A stretch of DNA of 64,000 bases, from NCBI RefSeq assembly GCF_001421015.2, contig NZ_CP013023.1:62001-126000 (forward strand), written 5' to 3'. This document shows, in pieces, positions 1 through 9,363 of this stretch (position 1 is the first letter of the stretch; the number at the start of each line of letters is the position of its first letter). Source of the stretch: Paenibacillus bovis. GTDB taxonomy: Bacteria > Bacillota > Bacilli > Paenibacillales > Paenibacillaceae. The notes beneath the pieces were generated by a model. It was not told the origin of the DNA, did no database searches, and saw only the letters and a program-made list of their open reading frames with translations. The position numbers and the translations under genes are program-made.

Positions 1-38
1 TATAGCTACTACATATTCACATATAAGGAGGCGTTATT

Positions 39-1004
39 TTGAAACGCTTGGTTAACCTGGATATTCTGCGCGGATTCGCATTGTGTGGAATTATCCTGAT
101 CAATATTATGCAGTTGGTACATTACAATATGGACTGGACCCCACTCGATAAGGGAATTTTGCAATTCTTGCATTTTGCTGTGGAGCAGCGTTTTTATGTT
201 ATTTTTGCATTTCTATTCGGGGTAGGTTTTCATATTTTTATTAGCCGGGCCGAGGCACGTGGCGACCGTCCGCGTCTCCGCTTTACTCGCAGATTAATTA
301 TTTTACTCGTGATTGGTATGATTCATCATTATTTTCAGCCTGGAGAGGCGCTGCTGGTATACGCGATACTCGGATTTTTTCTGATTCCTTTTTACCGGGT
401 CAAGCCGTGGGTGAGTCTGCTGATAGCGCTGTTCATTATCGGTATAAGTGTGGGCTGGTTGGGTATCGCCCAGCTGGAGACACTGGGCATGTTTTTCCTG
501 GGGAAATGGGCCGGCCAGATCAGGTTATTCGCCGAGCCAGAACGCTATCGCAAAGGACTCCGAATTACACAAATTGCAGCACTCGTGCTAATCTGGCCGC
601 TGCATCTGTCAGGTAACTGGATTCTGGACCAATTCGGATTGGTCGATATCTCCTCTATGTTAAGCGGACTGCCGGTGAGTGTATTCTATGTAACAACACT
701 GATCCTGCTGCTGCGTCAACCGCGTATTGAGCGTCTGTTGACACCACTCGGCAATCTTGGACGTATGGCATTGACCAACTATGTATCACAGACAGCTGTG
801 ATTCTGCTACTGTCTCATCTGCTGCATTGGCCGTCTCAGGTACATATTACTGTACTGATGATTGCTGCTCTATTTATTCTGATCATTCAGATGATTCTCA
901 GCAGCTGGTGGCTAAGTCGCTTCACTATGGGACCGATCGAATATATATGGCGCCTTGGTACGTATGGACAGAAGCCGCAGCGCTCGTCAATATCATCCTC
1001 CTGA
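39..1004 (+). CDS. DUF418 family integral membrane protein
   Basis: The 321-residue protein opens with the DUF418 signature LDILRGFALCGIILINI and ends with the family's C-terminal GPIEYIWRLGTYG-type block. Hydrophobic segments alternate throughout, so it is a polytopic membrane protein. The start is a TTG placed 6 nt after a strong AAGGAGG site at 26-32. DUF418 proteins (YeiB type) have no firmly established biochemical role. At 321 residues it is shorter than most members, which run near 380-400, so a loss inside the middle membrane segments is possible. It has no co-directional partner: it converges on the GH3 gene through a shared terminator. The family call is firm; the function is unknown. 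Confidence 0.85.
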   Translation: MKRLVNLDILRGFALCGIILINIMQLVHYNMDWTPLDKGILQFLHFAVEQRFYVIFAFLFGVGFHIFISRAEARGDRPRLRFTRRLIILLVIGMIHHYFQPGEALLVYAILGFFLIPFYRVKPWVSLLIALFIIGISVGWLGIAQLETLGMFFLGKWAGQIRLFAEPERYRKGLRITQIAALVLIWPLHLSGNWILDQFGLVDISSMLSGLPVSVFYVTTLILLLRQPRIERLLTPLGNLGRMALTNYVSQTAVILLLSHLLHWPSQVHITVLMIAALFILIIQMILSSWWLSRFTMGPIEYIWRLGTYGQKPQRSSISSS

Positions 1005-1017
1005 AATATTAAAATGT

Positions 1018-1053
1018 AAAAGGGCAGCTTCCACTGAGGAAAGCCGCCCTTTT
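1018..1053. terminator. Bidirectional intrinsic terminator
   Basis: AAAAGGGC and GCCCTTTT form the base of a hairpin with an inner GCTT/AAGC stem. The A and T tracts on both sides make it usable for the DUF418 gene (plus) and for the GH3 gene (minus). The rest of the gap up to 1171 holds a short TGCTTGC reiteration (about 1061-1080) and no gene. Confidence 0.75.
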
Positions 1054-1171
1054 AATTATTTGCTGCTTGCTGCTTGCTGCTTAATTGTGCATTCCGAGCC
1101 ATCTTATTGCCTAATCTGCACTTCCATTTAATCAACACATTAATCGAATGCTCACTATTCAAATCCTACAC

Positions 1172-4066
1172 TTACTCTCCAAACCAAAATTCACGAATAC
1201 GGGTGCCCTGGCTGAGCAGCAGATATACATCATGACGTCCAGTCACTGCCTGTATATCTATGCCAACATTCTGCCAGTTGGCTATACCGCCAGAGCCATC
1301 CAGTGTCAGCGTAGCGGCCAGCAGTCCATCCGGTGCATCCAGACGAATCTGCAGTTCGCCCGATTCGCCGGCAAACGCAGTACGCGCCTGGAAAGTCCTT
1401 ACACCGGTCTGACCAAATTCCGCATCGCCGAACAATATCCACGCTCCATCTCCCAGCGCTTCTACAGCTGCGCCACCTTCACTCGATTCGACCAGATGCA
1501 CCTGGCGATAGTCGTCATAGTTCTCGGCCAGTATCGGCTTGGTCAGATCCTGTGGCGGAATGACTTCTCCATTGACCTGAACTTCGGACTGCAGCTGGAT
1601 ATCTGCAGACGAACGGCCGACCATGAGCGTATAACTGCCTGTCTCTACACAATACCGGCTGCGGGTCACATCCCAGCAGGCCAGCTCGTTCACTGGCAGC
1701 TCAAAAGTAACTACACTCGACTGACCGGCTGCTAGATGAATACGCCGGAATGCCTGCAATGTACGCAGCGGCCGCTGGATACGCGATTGATCCAGCTTCG
1801 TATACAGCTGCACTACTTCATCGCTGTCGATTGTCCCGGTATTGCGGACAGTAACCGACAGACGGATGGTATCCTCTGCATCTACTTTTTCAGCGTCCAG
1901 TTCCAGATAGCTGTATTCCATCGGCGAATAGGTGAGTCCATGTCCAAAAGGATACAGCGCCTGGCCTTTGAAATACTGATAGGTGCGCTCAGAGCGAATA
2001 ATATCGTAATCCCTCAGATCACCGAGCTGATCCTCCGAGCGGTACCAGGTCATATTCAAACGCCCTGCCGGAGCGTAGTCTCCATACAATACATCCGCTA
2101 CCGCACTACCCAGCTCCGGCCCCGCATGGGACAGATACAGTATCGCCGGAATATGCTGCTCTACCCATTCCATAGCAAAAGGATAACTGCCGATAACAAC
2201 GACTACTGTACGCGGATTGGCTGCATAGACTTCCTGAATCAGCTTCAGCTGGGAAGCTGGCAGTTCCAGACTGGGACGGTCATTTTCTTCCTTACCGTTG
2301 ATCAATGGATTGTTGCCGACAAACACAATCGCCGTCTTCGCTGCTCGGGCAGCTGCTACTGCCTGCTCTATTCCATTTTCCAGAATATTCTTCTCAAACA
2401 GCGCCTGATCATCCAGTACGTCCGCTGTCTGTTCATCGGCGATAGCCAGATGGCCTTCTGCAACGGCCGTGCACACGGTACGTCCGTTCCACGTGCTGAT
2501 CGCTATCCGTCCATCGTTTTGCTGATTCAGACCAAATACTTCTTTGACATACCAGCCATAGGCTTCATCGGCTGAGGCGGTAATCCGCTGGCCTTCATCG
2601 TCGGCCGTCCAGTATTTCCCGCTTTCTGCTGAACGAATCGTGTAACTGCCAAATCCCCAGTCAGATACAGTGAACAAACTGCTAGCATCTGCTGCTACCG
2701 GATTGTCGGCAGTATCTGATGAAGAAGAGAAACCACTCTTGTCTGCCTGCACAATCGCTTTTTCTTCAGCGGCAGTTTGCCGGACAGACAGTACTCCACC
2801 ATGACCTACCGATTGGAAGCTCACCCGGTCATTGCCGTCATGATAATGCACCGTCCCTTTTAACTTGGCCTCGATACCCTGCAGACCGGTCACGGCATAC
2901 GGGAGTGTTCCCGAGTACCAATCACGGTAGACGATATTACCAAGTTCACCGATTACGGCTACATCATCGGTATCCTGACTGGACAGTGGCAGCATACTGT
3001 TATCATTTTTGAGCAGGACAATCGATTTGCGTACGGCTTCTGCTGCAATCGCCCGTGCTTCCTCGGTCATCATCGATTCTTCTCCAATCGAGGCATACGG
3101 ATTCAGCTCGGCCGGATCGAACTCTCCCAGCCGGAAGCGAACACGGAACGTATGGAACAAAGCGCGGTCGATATCTTCCCAGCTCAGCAGTTCCTGCTCC
3201 AGCGCTTCACGCAGCGCAGCTTTGGACAGGTCTGCATCATCGGTAATACTGTCGATGCCTGCCTTGATCGATTCGGCTACTCCAGGGGTGTGGGAATCAT
3301 AGTATCCATGATCATTCATAATGCCCATCACATCGCCGGCATCACTGACGATAAATCCATCCATTCCCCACTCGCCTTTGACTACTTCCTGCACGAGCGG
3401 GTGCAGCAGTGCAGGTGTACCATTGATCGAGTTGTAGGCGGTCATCATCGATTGGGCTTTGCCCTCGGTAAAAGGCAGTTCGAACGCTTTGAGATAATAT
3501 TCCCGCATATTGCGCGGATCGATACTTGATGAGCCGCTGCCACGATCGACTTCATTATTGTTGCCGAGAAAATGCTTCAGCGTCGCTACCGCTTTGAGAT
3601 ATGTAGGATGGTCGCCCTGAATGCCCTGTACAAGACGGGTCGCCAGTTCACCCGTCAGACGCGGATCTTCTCCATAGGCCTCTTCATTGCGTCCCCAGCG
3701 CGGATCACGTTCCATATCGACGGTCGGTGCCCATAGGGTCAATCCGTTAACTGCCGGATTACGCATATACATAACCCGTGCTTCATCCGAGATAACGTTA
3801 CCGATTCGGTGCATCAGCTCACTGTCCCAGGTGCAGGCCAGTCCGACAGGCTGCGGGAAAAAGGTGGCTTCGCCCAGCCAGGCAATACCGTGTGCGGCCT
3901 CGGTCCCGTGCTTGTATGCGCCTATGCCCAGCCGCTCTACAGCTGGCTGATACTGCAGCATGGATTCAATTTTTTCCTCCTCGGACAGACGGGATACCAG
4001 ATCATGAACCCGCTCATCCAGCTCCAGTGTATGATCCTGGAAAGGATACTTGGTCGTTTGTTCCAT
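1172..4066 (-). CDS. Glycoside hydrolase family 3 beta-glycosidase with inserted and C-terminal accessory domains
   Basis: This 964-residue protein is a retaining exo-beta-glycosidase of family GH3. The N-terminal TIM barrel carries KHF (164-166) and the nucleophile motif VSDAGDV with Asp242. The alpha/beta sandwich domain follows, then a fibronectin-III-like domain (about 700-800). Two additions stand out. About 150 residues between roughly 410 and 560 interrupt the second domain and read like a beta-trefoil (fascin or ricin-like, with GSYTIRSAESGKYWTADDEG). The last 120 residues look like a CBM6-type sugar-binding module. There is no signal peptide, so it is probably cytoplasmic and acts on imported oligosaccharides. 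The start follows a GGAGATATAAC site. Substrate could be beta-glucosides or beta-xylosides; the sequence does not decide. Confidence 0.88.
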   Translation of the reverse strand: MEQTTKYPFQDHTLELDERVHDLVSRLSEEEKIESMLQYQPAVERLGIGAYKHGTEAAHGIAWLGEATFFPQPVGLACTWDSELMHRIGNVISDEARVMYMRNPAVNGLTLWAPTVDMERDPRWGRNEEAYGEDPRLTGELATRLVQGIQGDHPTYLKAVATLKHFLGNNNEVDRGSGSSSIDPRNMREYYLKAFELPFTEGKAQSMMTAYNSINGTPALLHPLVQEVVKGEWGMDGFIVSDAGDVMGIMNDHGYYDSHTPGVAESIKAGIDSITDDADLSKAALREALEQELLSWEDIDRALFHTFRVRFRLGEFDPAELNPYASIGEESMMTEEARAIAAEAVRKSIVLLKNDNSMLPLSSQDTDDVAVIGELGNIVYRDWYSGTLPYAVTGLQGIEAKLKGTVHYHDGNDRVSFQSVGHGGVLSVRQTAAEEKAIVQADKSGFSSSSDTADNPVAADASSLFTVSDWGFGSYTIRSAESGKYWTADDEGQRITASADEAYGWYVKEVFGLNQQNDGRIAISTWNGRTVCTAVAEGHLAIADEQTADVLDDQALFEKNILENGIEQAVAAARAAKTAIVFVGNNPLINGKEENDRPSLELPASQLKLIQEVYAANPRTVVVVIGSYPFAMEWVEQHIPAILYLSHAGPELGSAVADVLYGDYAPAGRLNMTWYRSEDQLGDLRDYDIIRSERTYQYFKGQALYPFGHGLTYSPMEYSYLELDAEKVDAEDTIRLSVTVRNTGTIDSDEVVQLYTKLDQSRIQRPLRTLQAFRRIHLAAGQSSVVTFELPVNELACWDVTRSRYCVETGSYTLMVGRSSADIQLQSEVQVNGEVIPPQDLTKPILAENYDDYRQVHLVESSEGGAAVEALGDGAWILFGDAEFGQTGVRTFQARTAFAGESGELQIRLDAPDGLLAATLTLDGSGGIANWQNVGIDIQAVTGRHDVYLLLSQGTRIREFWFGE

Positions 4067-4159
4067 ATTGTTATATCTCCTTTAAGATTAATGAGAATAA
4101 GGTCTGCTGCTGCAATCCATCACTTTTTTAACTGTATAATCCGTACTGCTACATTTTTA

Positions 4160-4180
4160 TGGTAATGCAATCTTTTACCA
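4160..4180. promoter_or_regulatory. Possible operator upstream of the GH3 gene (TGGTAA-N9-TTACCA)
   Basis: A perfect 6-bp inverted repeat, TGGTAA-N9-TTACCA, lies about 95 bp upstream of the GH3 start in the 340-bp gap between GH3 and telA. Sugar-utilisation genes often carry LacI- or AraC-type operators here, but no cognate regulator is adjacent. The rest of 4067-4406 holds only the telA terminator. Confidence 0.3.
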
Positions 4181-4339
4181 AAAGAAAGCCCTTTCAATGC
4201 GAATTGTCAGTTCATAATTAGCGTAATAATTAGTGATGATTTCTGGCAGTTATTCTCTATCTCCGGGAGATACAAAGTTCTATCACCATAGCGCCTGTAT
4301 TGCTCGTCTGTTTCTTGCACAGGGATAACCACATAACAA

Positions 4340-4370
4340 AACAACCCTTTGATATGCGCAAAGGGTTGTT
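4340..4370 (-). terminator. Terminator of the ter/xpaC/telA operon
   Basis: AACAACCCTTT and AAAGGGTTGTT pair over 11 bp around a 9-nt loop. On the minus strand the hairpin is followed by TTTGTT. It lies 36 bp past the telA stop and closes the long minus-strand stress operon. Confidence 0.75.
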
Positions 4371-4406
4371 TGATCTGGAAACTATTTATTTCTTTTTGAA
4401 CGGGTC

Positions 4407-5516
4407 TTATCTCAGCAAATCAGCCAGCGGATCACGCGCTAATTCTGAAGTATTGGTACTGGATGCAGCAGAAGCTTCCGCTTTTTCCAGTCCCAGACGA
4501 CGGGTCATCTGTTCGTTGATAGTGGACAGCTTGGCTGTGTAGTCCTGACAGCTGCTGATGATCTCGCGGTTGGAGCGCTCGGATGTATCCAGCGCAGACA
4601 TGAGATCGGAGATCGCCTGATTGACCGATTCCAGCGACATGGTCGGCTTTTTGAGTAGCTCGGCAGACCGTTCGCTATTCGTTTTCAGCATCTCGGCATT
4701 GCGCTTGAACTGATCTTCGATCGTCTGGTTGACGCTCTCCACTGCATTGGCTACACGATCCTGGTCTTCGATCGCCAGTGCGATCATGGCGGAGATTTTG
4801 ATCAGATTGGCTGCCTTGTAGACCGAATCATTGACCGAATCAATCAGTTTGTCATTCGTATCATTGACGATATCGGTAGCGGCAATCGCCTGGTTGAACA
4901 GCATAATATTCTCGGTCATCGACTGGATGCGGGTAACGACTTTGCGCAGACCGCGTTCCAGATAGACTTTGCGATGTTCATTTTCCGGCTTTTGAATCTC
5001 TGCTTCAAACAGGGTCTTCAATTCGCCGCCCATAGCAATTTTGTACTGGAGATTGTAAATCTCCTGCAGGGAATTGCGCTTGAGTGTACGCATGCTGATC
5101 ATATTCTCTTCCAGCGTATCCTTGCCATCGCGTAGTCCCTGTACAATCGCGTCTACATTTTTGCTGACAGACTGGTATTTGTAGACATAGTTTTTGATCG
5201 GAGACTTGCGCAGCAGCTTGCCAAACAGACTAACATTTTTGCTCTGCTGCAGGGCTTCACATTCGTCACGCAAGGACAGAATCAGATTCGATACCTGCTT
5301 GGATTTGCCGGACATCAGATCATTGACCGGACGATCCAGCATCTGCAGGGTCTGTGTCGCACGCTCCTGGGTTTGCATACCCAGCTTGCCCACTTCATCC
5401 ATTAGCACATCCAGACTCATACTGTCTGCCTGAGCGACTTTCTGGATAATGGTGCTTGCCTCGCGAGTGAGCTTTTGTTCATCTTCTTTTTTGAGACTTA
5501 ACGGTGGAGTTGCCAT
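4407..5516 (-). CDS. telA: TelA/KlaA family toxic-anion resistance protein
   Basis: The 369-residue protein is almost entirely alpha-helical and soluble. It matches the TelA family: the central LEENMISMRTLKRNSLQEIYNLQ-like region and the C-terminal ALDTSERSNREIISSCQDYTAKL repeat region are characteristic. TelA proteins are linked to tellurite, bacteriocin and envelope stress resistance, but no molecular activity is settled. The ATG at 5516 (MATPPLSL) is preferred over one six codons upstream because GGGGAG sits 6 nt before it. It is the last gene of the minus-strand ter locus and follows xpaC. The same pairing (xpaC-yaaN) occurs in Bacillus subtilis, which supports a joint envelope-stress role. 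Confidence 0.88.
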   Translation of the reverse strand: MATPPLSLKKEDEQKLTREASTIIQKVAQADSMSLDVLMDEVGKLGMQTQERATQTLQMLDRPVNDLMSGKSKQVSNLILSLRDECEALQQSKNVSLFGKLLRKSPIKNYVYKYQSVSKNVDAIVQGLRDGKDTLEENMISMRTLKRNSLQEIYNLQYKIAMGGELKTLFEAEIQKPENEHRKVYLERGLRKVVTRIQSMTENIMLFNQAIAATDIVNDTNDKLIDSVNDSVYKAANLIKISAMIALAIEDQDRVANAVESVNQTIEDQFKRNAEMLKTNSERSAELLKKPTMSLESVNQAISDLMSALDTSERSNREIISSCQDYTAKLSTINEQMTRRLGLEKAEASAASSTNTSELARDPLADLLR

Positions 5517-5587
5517 CGCTTTCTCCCCTTTCATCTGGTCAGCAGTTCATCGTATACAGCAGAACAGCCTGGATTTTCTTTCACGGA

Positions 5588-6319
5588 TCAAGAGTAACGC
5601 TGATGGATAATTTCTGCGCGGGATTGCAGTTCGATCAGGTCTTTATGTTCAATCGTTTTAACGATCTGAGTAATACGTTTATCAACATCTTTGATTCCGT
5701 CGAGTAGGATACGGCGGTTTTTGGTTTTGGCTTCACCGCTTAGACGCAGGAACGGATTGATCACGCTGTTCAGATCTTTCAGCACCAATCGTTTGACGGT
5801 ATGGTTAATATCATCATTGTGCATCTCGGCCAGCATTGGAATAACGCGCTGCAGACGCAGGAACAACGAGCAGGATTTCTCCACGATTTCGTTATCAAGA
5901 TTATGCTTCTGCCCTTCCGAAATGATCATTTCTTCCAGCACATTTAAATACTCCAGCACGGGCTGGAATACCGGCGGAATCTCCGTCAGTTCCTGAGCCG
6001 GTACGCCGGCGGCGGAAGCTGCTGTTGCAGGCTGAGGAGTTGGCGGGGCAGCATTTCGGACAGGACGTTCCGGTACCGTGTTTCTTCCGGGTTCAGGCAG
6101 CGGATTGCTGCGTTCCGGCCGAATCTGAGGCTCTGGCTGTGTAAATTCCATAGTCGGACGTGCTTTGTGATCTGACCGTGCAATCCCGTAGATAGAGCCT
6201 GCCAGCGGGAACAACAGCGTAATATATTCAGGCACATCCCATATACCCAGCACACATCCGACGAGATAACCTGCACCGCCAGCCAGTAACGTTCTGCCGA
6301 TCATTTTGCCTTTACTCAT
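5588..6319 (-). CDS. xpaC: XpaC-like 5-bromo-4-chloroindolyl phosphate hydrolysis protein
   Basis: This 243-residue protein starts with a short N-terminal membrane hairpin (about residues 8-46, two hydrophobic stretches). A Pro-rich linker follows (60-115) with many PEPxxRPE and PxPQP units, then a helical C-terminal domain typical of XpaC proteins. XpaC was named for a phenotype on BCIP indicator, and its true activity is unknown. The gene lies 32 nt after the ATP-grasp gene and 71 nt before telA, so it is co-transcribed with both. The xpaC-telA pair is conserved in Firmicutes. I infer a membrane-attached partner of TelA in the stress operon. Confidence 0.78.
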   Translation of the reverse strand: MSKGKMIGRTLLAGGAGYLVGCVLGIWDVPEYITLLFPLAGSIYGIARSDHKARPTMEFTQPEPQIRPERSNPLPEPGRNTVPERPVRNAAPPTPQPATAASAAGVPAQELTEIPPVFQPVLEYLNVLEEMIISEGQKHNLDNEIVEKSCSLFLRLQRVIPMLAEMHNDDINHTVKRLVLKDLNSVINPFLRLSGEAKTKNRRILLDGIKDVDKRITQIVKTIEHKDLIELQSRAEIIHQRYS

Positions 6320-6351
6320 CCATATTCACCTGCCTTTCCAGCTGAATCTAT

Positions 6352-7392
6352 TTATTGTGCAGGCTGTCCCTCCATAAGAACAGGCTGCTCGACATAACTG
6401 GTTAACAATCCATATTCCGGTGTTTGCGGATCGACTTTGTAGCCGAGAGCCATTTTGACAGCGAGATAAGGGAAATTCACACCACTCAGGCACGTCATAT
6501 GCAGGCCGCCCGACATACGCGGATTGATTTCCAGCGCTTTGGGAACATTTCCCTGATAAATCAATTGTAGATTATAATTATACGGAATCTTGTAAAACTG
6601 TGCCACTTTTCGGGCGATTTCCAGCAATTCAGGCACTTCTTCCAGAAGACGGGAACGTCCTCCGGCTTTGCGTCTTGGTACGGCTGCCAGCAGTTCTCCT
6701 TCCGGCGATGCCAGACAGTCGATACTGTATTCATACCCTTCCAGCAGTTCCATGACCATCAGTTCCGGAAAAGAATCTGTCTGTGACAGTGCATGATACG
6801 CCTGTTCATAGGACATCTTGGCGCTCACGGTATCGAACAGCGCTGTCAGCGGATCGTAGTTCGGATCGATAATCCGAAAGCCCACTCCGCCTTCCATCCG
6901 TGTCGGCTTGAAACATACGCTTAGTCCCATATCTCGTAGCTCTTCATAAGCCTTTTTGAACTCATTCGCCGTATGCACCAGACGATACTCCGGCACGATC
7001 ATTAGATTGTTTTCTTCGGCAGACAGGAAGAAGTTTCCTTTATCCTCCACCTGATCCAGCAGTGCCCGATCCGTGCAGCAGACCAGCTTCACACCCATTT
7101 CCGCAAAAGCATCCGCTGCCGCGACCACATAGCGCATCCCCCAGCGCGGTACGAATACCTCGATCTGATGACGGCGGCAAAAGTCCAGACAATACGCCGC
7201 ATAGGCTTCGCCTGACAATACAGGCTCTACCTCGGTGTAATCACAGGCCCGCAAAGATACATGCTCCGGATCACGATGTGTCCCGTAGATTTCAAATGCC
7301 ATGCCGTCCTCATTATGACGTACTGCATTAATGTAATGGTATCCCACCGCAAAGCTGCGGTTGAACCAGATTCTAACTTTCCGTCCGCTCAT
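6352..7392 (-). CDS. ATP-grasp ligase of the ter-associated metabolite module
   Basis: The 346-residue protein has an ATP-grasp fold: a preATP-grasp Rossmann part (1-110), the ATP-binding loop region around CFKPTRMEGGVGFRI (about 165-180), and a C-terminal catalytic segment with ALEINPRMSGG, whose Glu and Asn are the usual Mg-ATP ligands. Such enzymes join a carboxylate to an amine or thiol through an acyl phosphate. It overlaps the HAD gene by 20 nt. ATP-grasp, HAD phosphatase, PRTase, StiP/PELOTA and CitE-like genes together form the module that comparative genomics has proposed to make a nucleoside-like metabolite in ter loci. The substrate is not known. Confidence 0.8.
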   Translation of the reverse strand: MSGRKVRIWFNRSFAVGYHYINAVRHNEDGMAFEIYGTHRDPEHVSLRACDYTEVEPVLSGEAYAAYCLDFCRRHQIEVFVPRWGMRYVVAAADAFAEMGVKLVCCTDRALLDQVEDKGNFFLSAEENNLMIVPEYRLVHTANEFKKAYEELRDMGLSVCFKPTRMEGGVGFRIIDPNYDPLTALFDTVSAKMSYEQAYHALSQTDSFPELMVMELLEGYEYSIDCLASPEGELLAAVPRRKAGGRSRLLEEVPELLEIARKVAQFYKIPYNYNLQLIYQGNVPKALEINPRMSGGLHMTCLSGVNFPYLAVKMALGYKVDPQTPEYGLLTSYVEQPVLMEGQPAQ

Positions 7393-8215
7393 AGCTCATG
7401 ATTCCTTCCCTGTTCATGATATCCATTACAAATTGCACAATATCTTCGGCTGCCCGAATGCCCGAGTGTGCCGTGAATCCATAGTTGCCCTGCAGCTCGC
7501 CACTGCGGAAGCCCCGGTACAACTCTCCATGTGCAGGAGCAATCGCATAATCCGCTGCATCCAGCAGTCCGCGGTCGAGCAGGGAATCGCCGGAAGCAAT
7601 CACTTGCTTGACTCCCGCCAGGTACTTCACATGCTCGATCGCCCGATTTTTACTAACCGGAAAAGGCACCAGATACACCTTTCTGCCCTGAATGGACAAT
7701 CCCCAGCCCAGCTGCTCCAGCTCTGGCTGAATCGCCATCACCTGTTCATCCGGCATTCTGTCCCGGTCAACCAGTACCGAGAAAAATGTATCTTCCCAGT
7801 AGCTTTCCCGGATAATCCATTCCGGATCGGAGACCCGGTGAAAAGCCGCTATCGCTTCGCTCGGCGGGGCTGCCTGATCACGAACATCCTGCATAACCTG
7901 TTCATGCCATTCCCTGTTCACCTGACCATCGATCAGAATATGTGCTCCATTGCTTGTAATCGCATATTTGGGAACAATCTGTTCACGAAAAATATGAATA
8001 CGATGATACAGATCCAGTACCCGCGTCGTTACCGGTACAAAAGGAATCGACTCGGCAATCTGCTTCAACTGTTCCAAAGCCCGAATAGAAATATGGGAAA
8101 TTACGCGTCCGTCTACCTGTTCAGCCGGTATCATGATCCGGTCGTCCACATCCATGCCGCGGGAACGCTCCGAATAAATCAGGGTCTGGTCCAGATCACT
8201 TGCATAGATCAGCAT
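7373..8215 (-). CDS. HAD superfamily hydrolase (Cof-like phosphatase) of the ter module
   Basis: Starting at the ATG at 8215 gives 280 residues opening with MLIYASDLDQTLIY, the HAD motif I (DxDxT; nucleophile Asp7, acid/base Asp9). Motif III and IV appear near the C-terminus as VIASGDSLLDRGLLDAADYAI, typical of type-IIB cap (Cof/SPP-like) phosphatases. The stop of the upstream StiP gene and this start share one base (TGATG), so the two are translationally coupled. A longer reading to 8275 exists but lacks a ribosome site, while AGAGGAG precedes this start. It probably dephosphorylates an intermediate of the ter metabolite pathway; that role is inferred from position. Confidence 0.82.
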   Translation of the reverse strand: MLIYASDLDQTLIYSERSRGMDVDDRIMIPAEQVDGRVISHISIRALEQLKQIAESIPFVPVTTRVLDLYHRIHIFREQIVPKYAITSNGAHILIDGQVNREWHEQVMQDVRDQAAPPSEAIAAFHRVSDPEWIIRESYWEDTFFSVLVDRDRMPDEQVMAIQPELEQLGWGLSIQGRKVYLVPFPVSKNRAIEHVKYLAGVKQVIASGDSLLDRGLLDAADYAIAPAHGELYRGFRSGELQGNYGFTAHSGIRAAEDIVQFVMDIMNREGIMSYERTES

Positions 8216-9363
8216 CAGCCATGCTCCTCTCTGGGCTTGATAATACCGCAGCAGGAATAGGTCAGCTGCGGACATACTTCAATCTGGGCCTGGCGCTCAC
8301 GGGCCAGCAGCAGAATATGACGCAGATTTGGATTGTCTTCCCGATCGATCAGTATTTTCCATGGTACCCGGCGCAGCAGTACCCGCGTCGTCTCGCCTAC
8401 ACCTGGCTTAATCAGATTAATGTCATGAATCTGGTATTCCTGTTGAATCCAGCGGATATCTTCGATGCCCTGCCAGTTTGCCGGCTCGGGATGCTCCAGC
8501 AGTTCCTGTGCACGCAGCTCAGCCTGCTGCGCCACTGCCGGGAAATAGCGGCTGACCTGATCTACAAACGTATTCGACAGATCCTGATCCAGCCAATGTC
8601 TGTAGAACTTTGATCCATGGAAATCATCTTCACCGATCAGATCGTCCCGCAGCACCGTACGGCTCATCAGACCGGATACCGTCGAATTCAGACAGGCACT
8701 CGGAATCAAAAAGTCTTCCCGTGTTCCGTACGTATCCGATGAACCTGCCGGATCAGCTAGCACCGCCAGATCATCCTGCAGAGCAGTGCCATACTGCTCG
8801 TTGAACTCACGGCAGGACTGGATCAGTACATTGCGAATAGCCCCTTTGCCTGTCCAGCCATCGATAAACTGAATCTGCTGATCCACACCATGCTTTTGTA
8901 AAATATATTTAAGAGCATTGGTGTCGATCCCTTTGCCCCGGATAATCGAAATACTGTAATGCGGCAAATCCAGGTTATATTTGTGCAGTATATAACGCTT
9001 GATGAGTACGCCAACCGGTGTACCTGCCCGGGCCAGAGAGACCAGCACTGTCTGACGACCGCGCTTGCTCAGAATAAGCTCGCTGACCACACCTGCAGCC
9101 AGCGCTACCTTTTCGGCGGAATCAGCCAGCGTACGCTGGAACAGATCTACATACTCGGCAGTCGGCTGGTATTCCTGCGGCAGCATTTCGGAATAGTGAG
9201 TACCGGTCTGAATTGCCTCTTCCCTCTCTTCTGTTCCGCGCTCCAGATTCACATCGCTCAGATCTTTGAGCAGAAAGACAGCATCGGCAGGAGCGTAGCT
9301 GCCCAGCGGCTTCGGATCAGCCAGCCTGGGCTCCTGCCAGGTCTGGTGCATCTCGGTTGTCAT
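8215..9363 (-). CDS. StiP-like predicted cysteine protease with C-terminal PELOTA RNA-binding domain
   Basis: The 382-residue protein matches the two-part architecture known only from ter-type loci. The N-terminal StiP domain (about 20-280) includes VLVSLARAGTPVGVLIKRY and the conserved FIDGWTGKGAI stretch. The C-terminal PELOTA-like domain (about 295-375) ends in a Cys-rich YSCCGI tail. StiP was predicted to be a cysteine protease, but its SLARAGTPVG part also resembles a PRTase-like fold and the activity is untested. PELOTA domains bind RNA in other proteins. The gene overlaps the PRTase gene by 4 nt (ATGA) and the HAD gene by 1 nt, showing tight coupling. Confidence 0.8.
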   Translation of the reverse strand: MTTEMHQTWQEPRLADPKPLGSYAPADAVFLLKDLSDVNLERGTEEREEAIQTGTHYSEMLPQEYQPTAEYVDLFQRTLADSAEKVALAAGVVSELILSKRGRQTVLVSLARAGTPVGVLIKRYILHKYNLDLPHYSISIIRGKGIDTNALKYILQKHGVDQQIQFIDGWTGKGAIRNVLIQSCREFNEQYGTALQDDLAVLADPAGSSDTYGTREDFLIPSACLNSTVSGLMSRTVLRDDLIGEDDFHGSKFYRHWLDQDLSNTFVDQVSRYFPAVAQQAELRAQELLEHPEPANWQGIEDIRWIQQEYQIHDINLIKPGVGETTRVLLRRVPWKILIDREDNPNLRHILLLARERQAQIEVCPQLTYSCCGIIKPREEHG

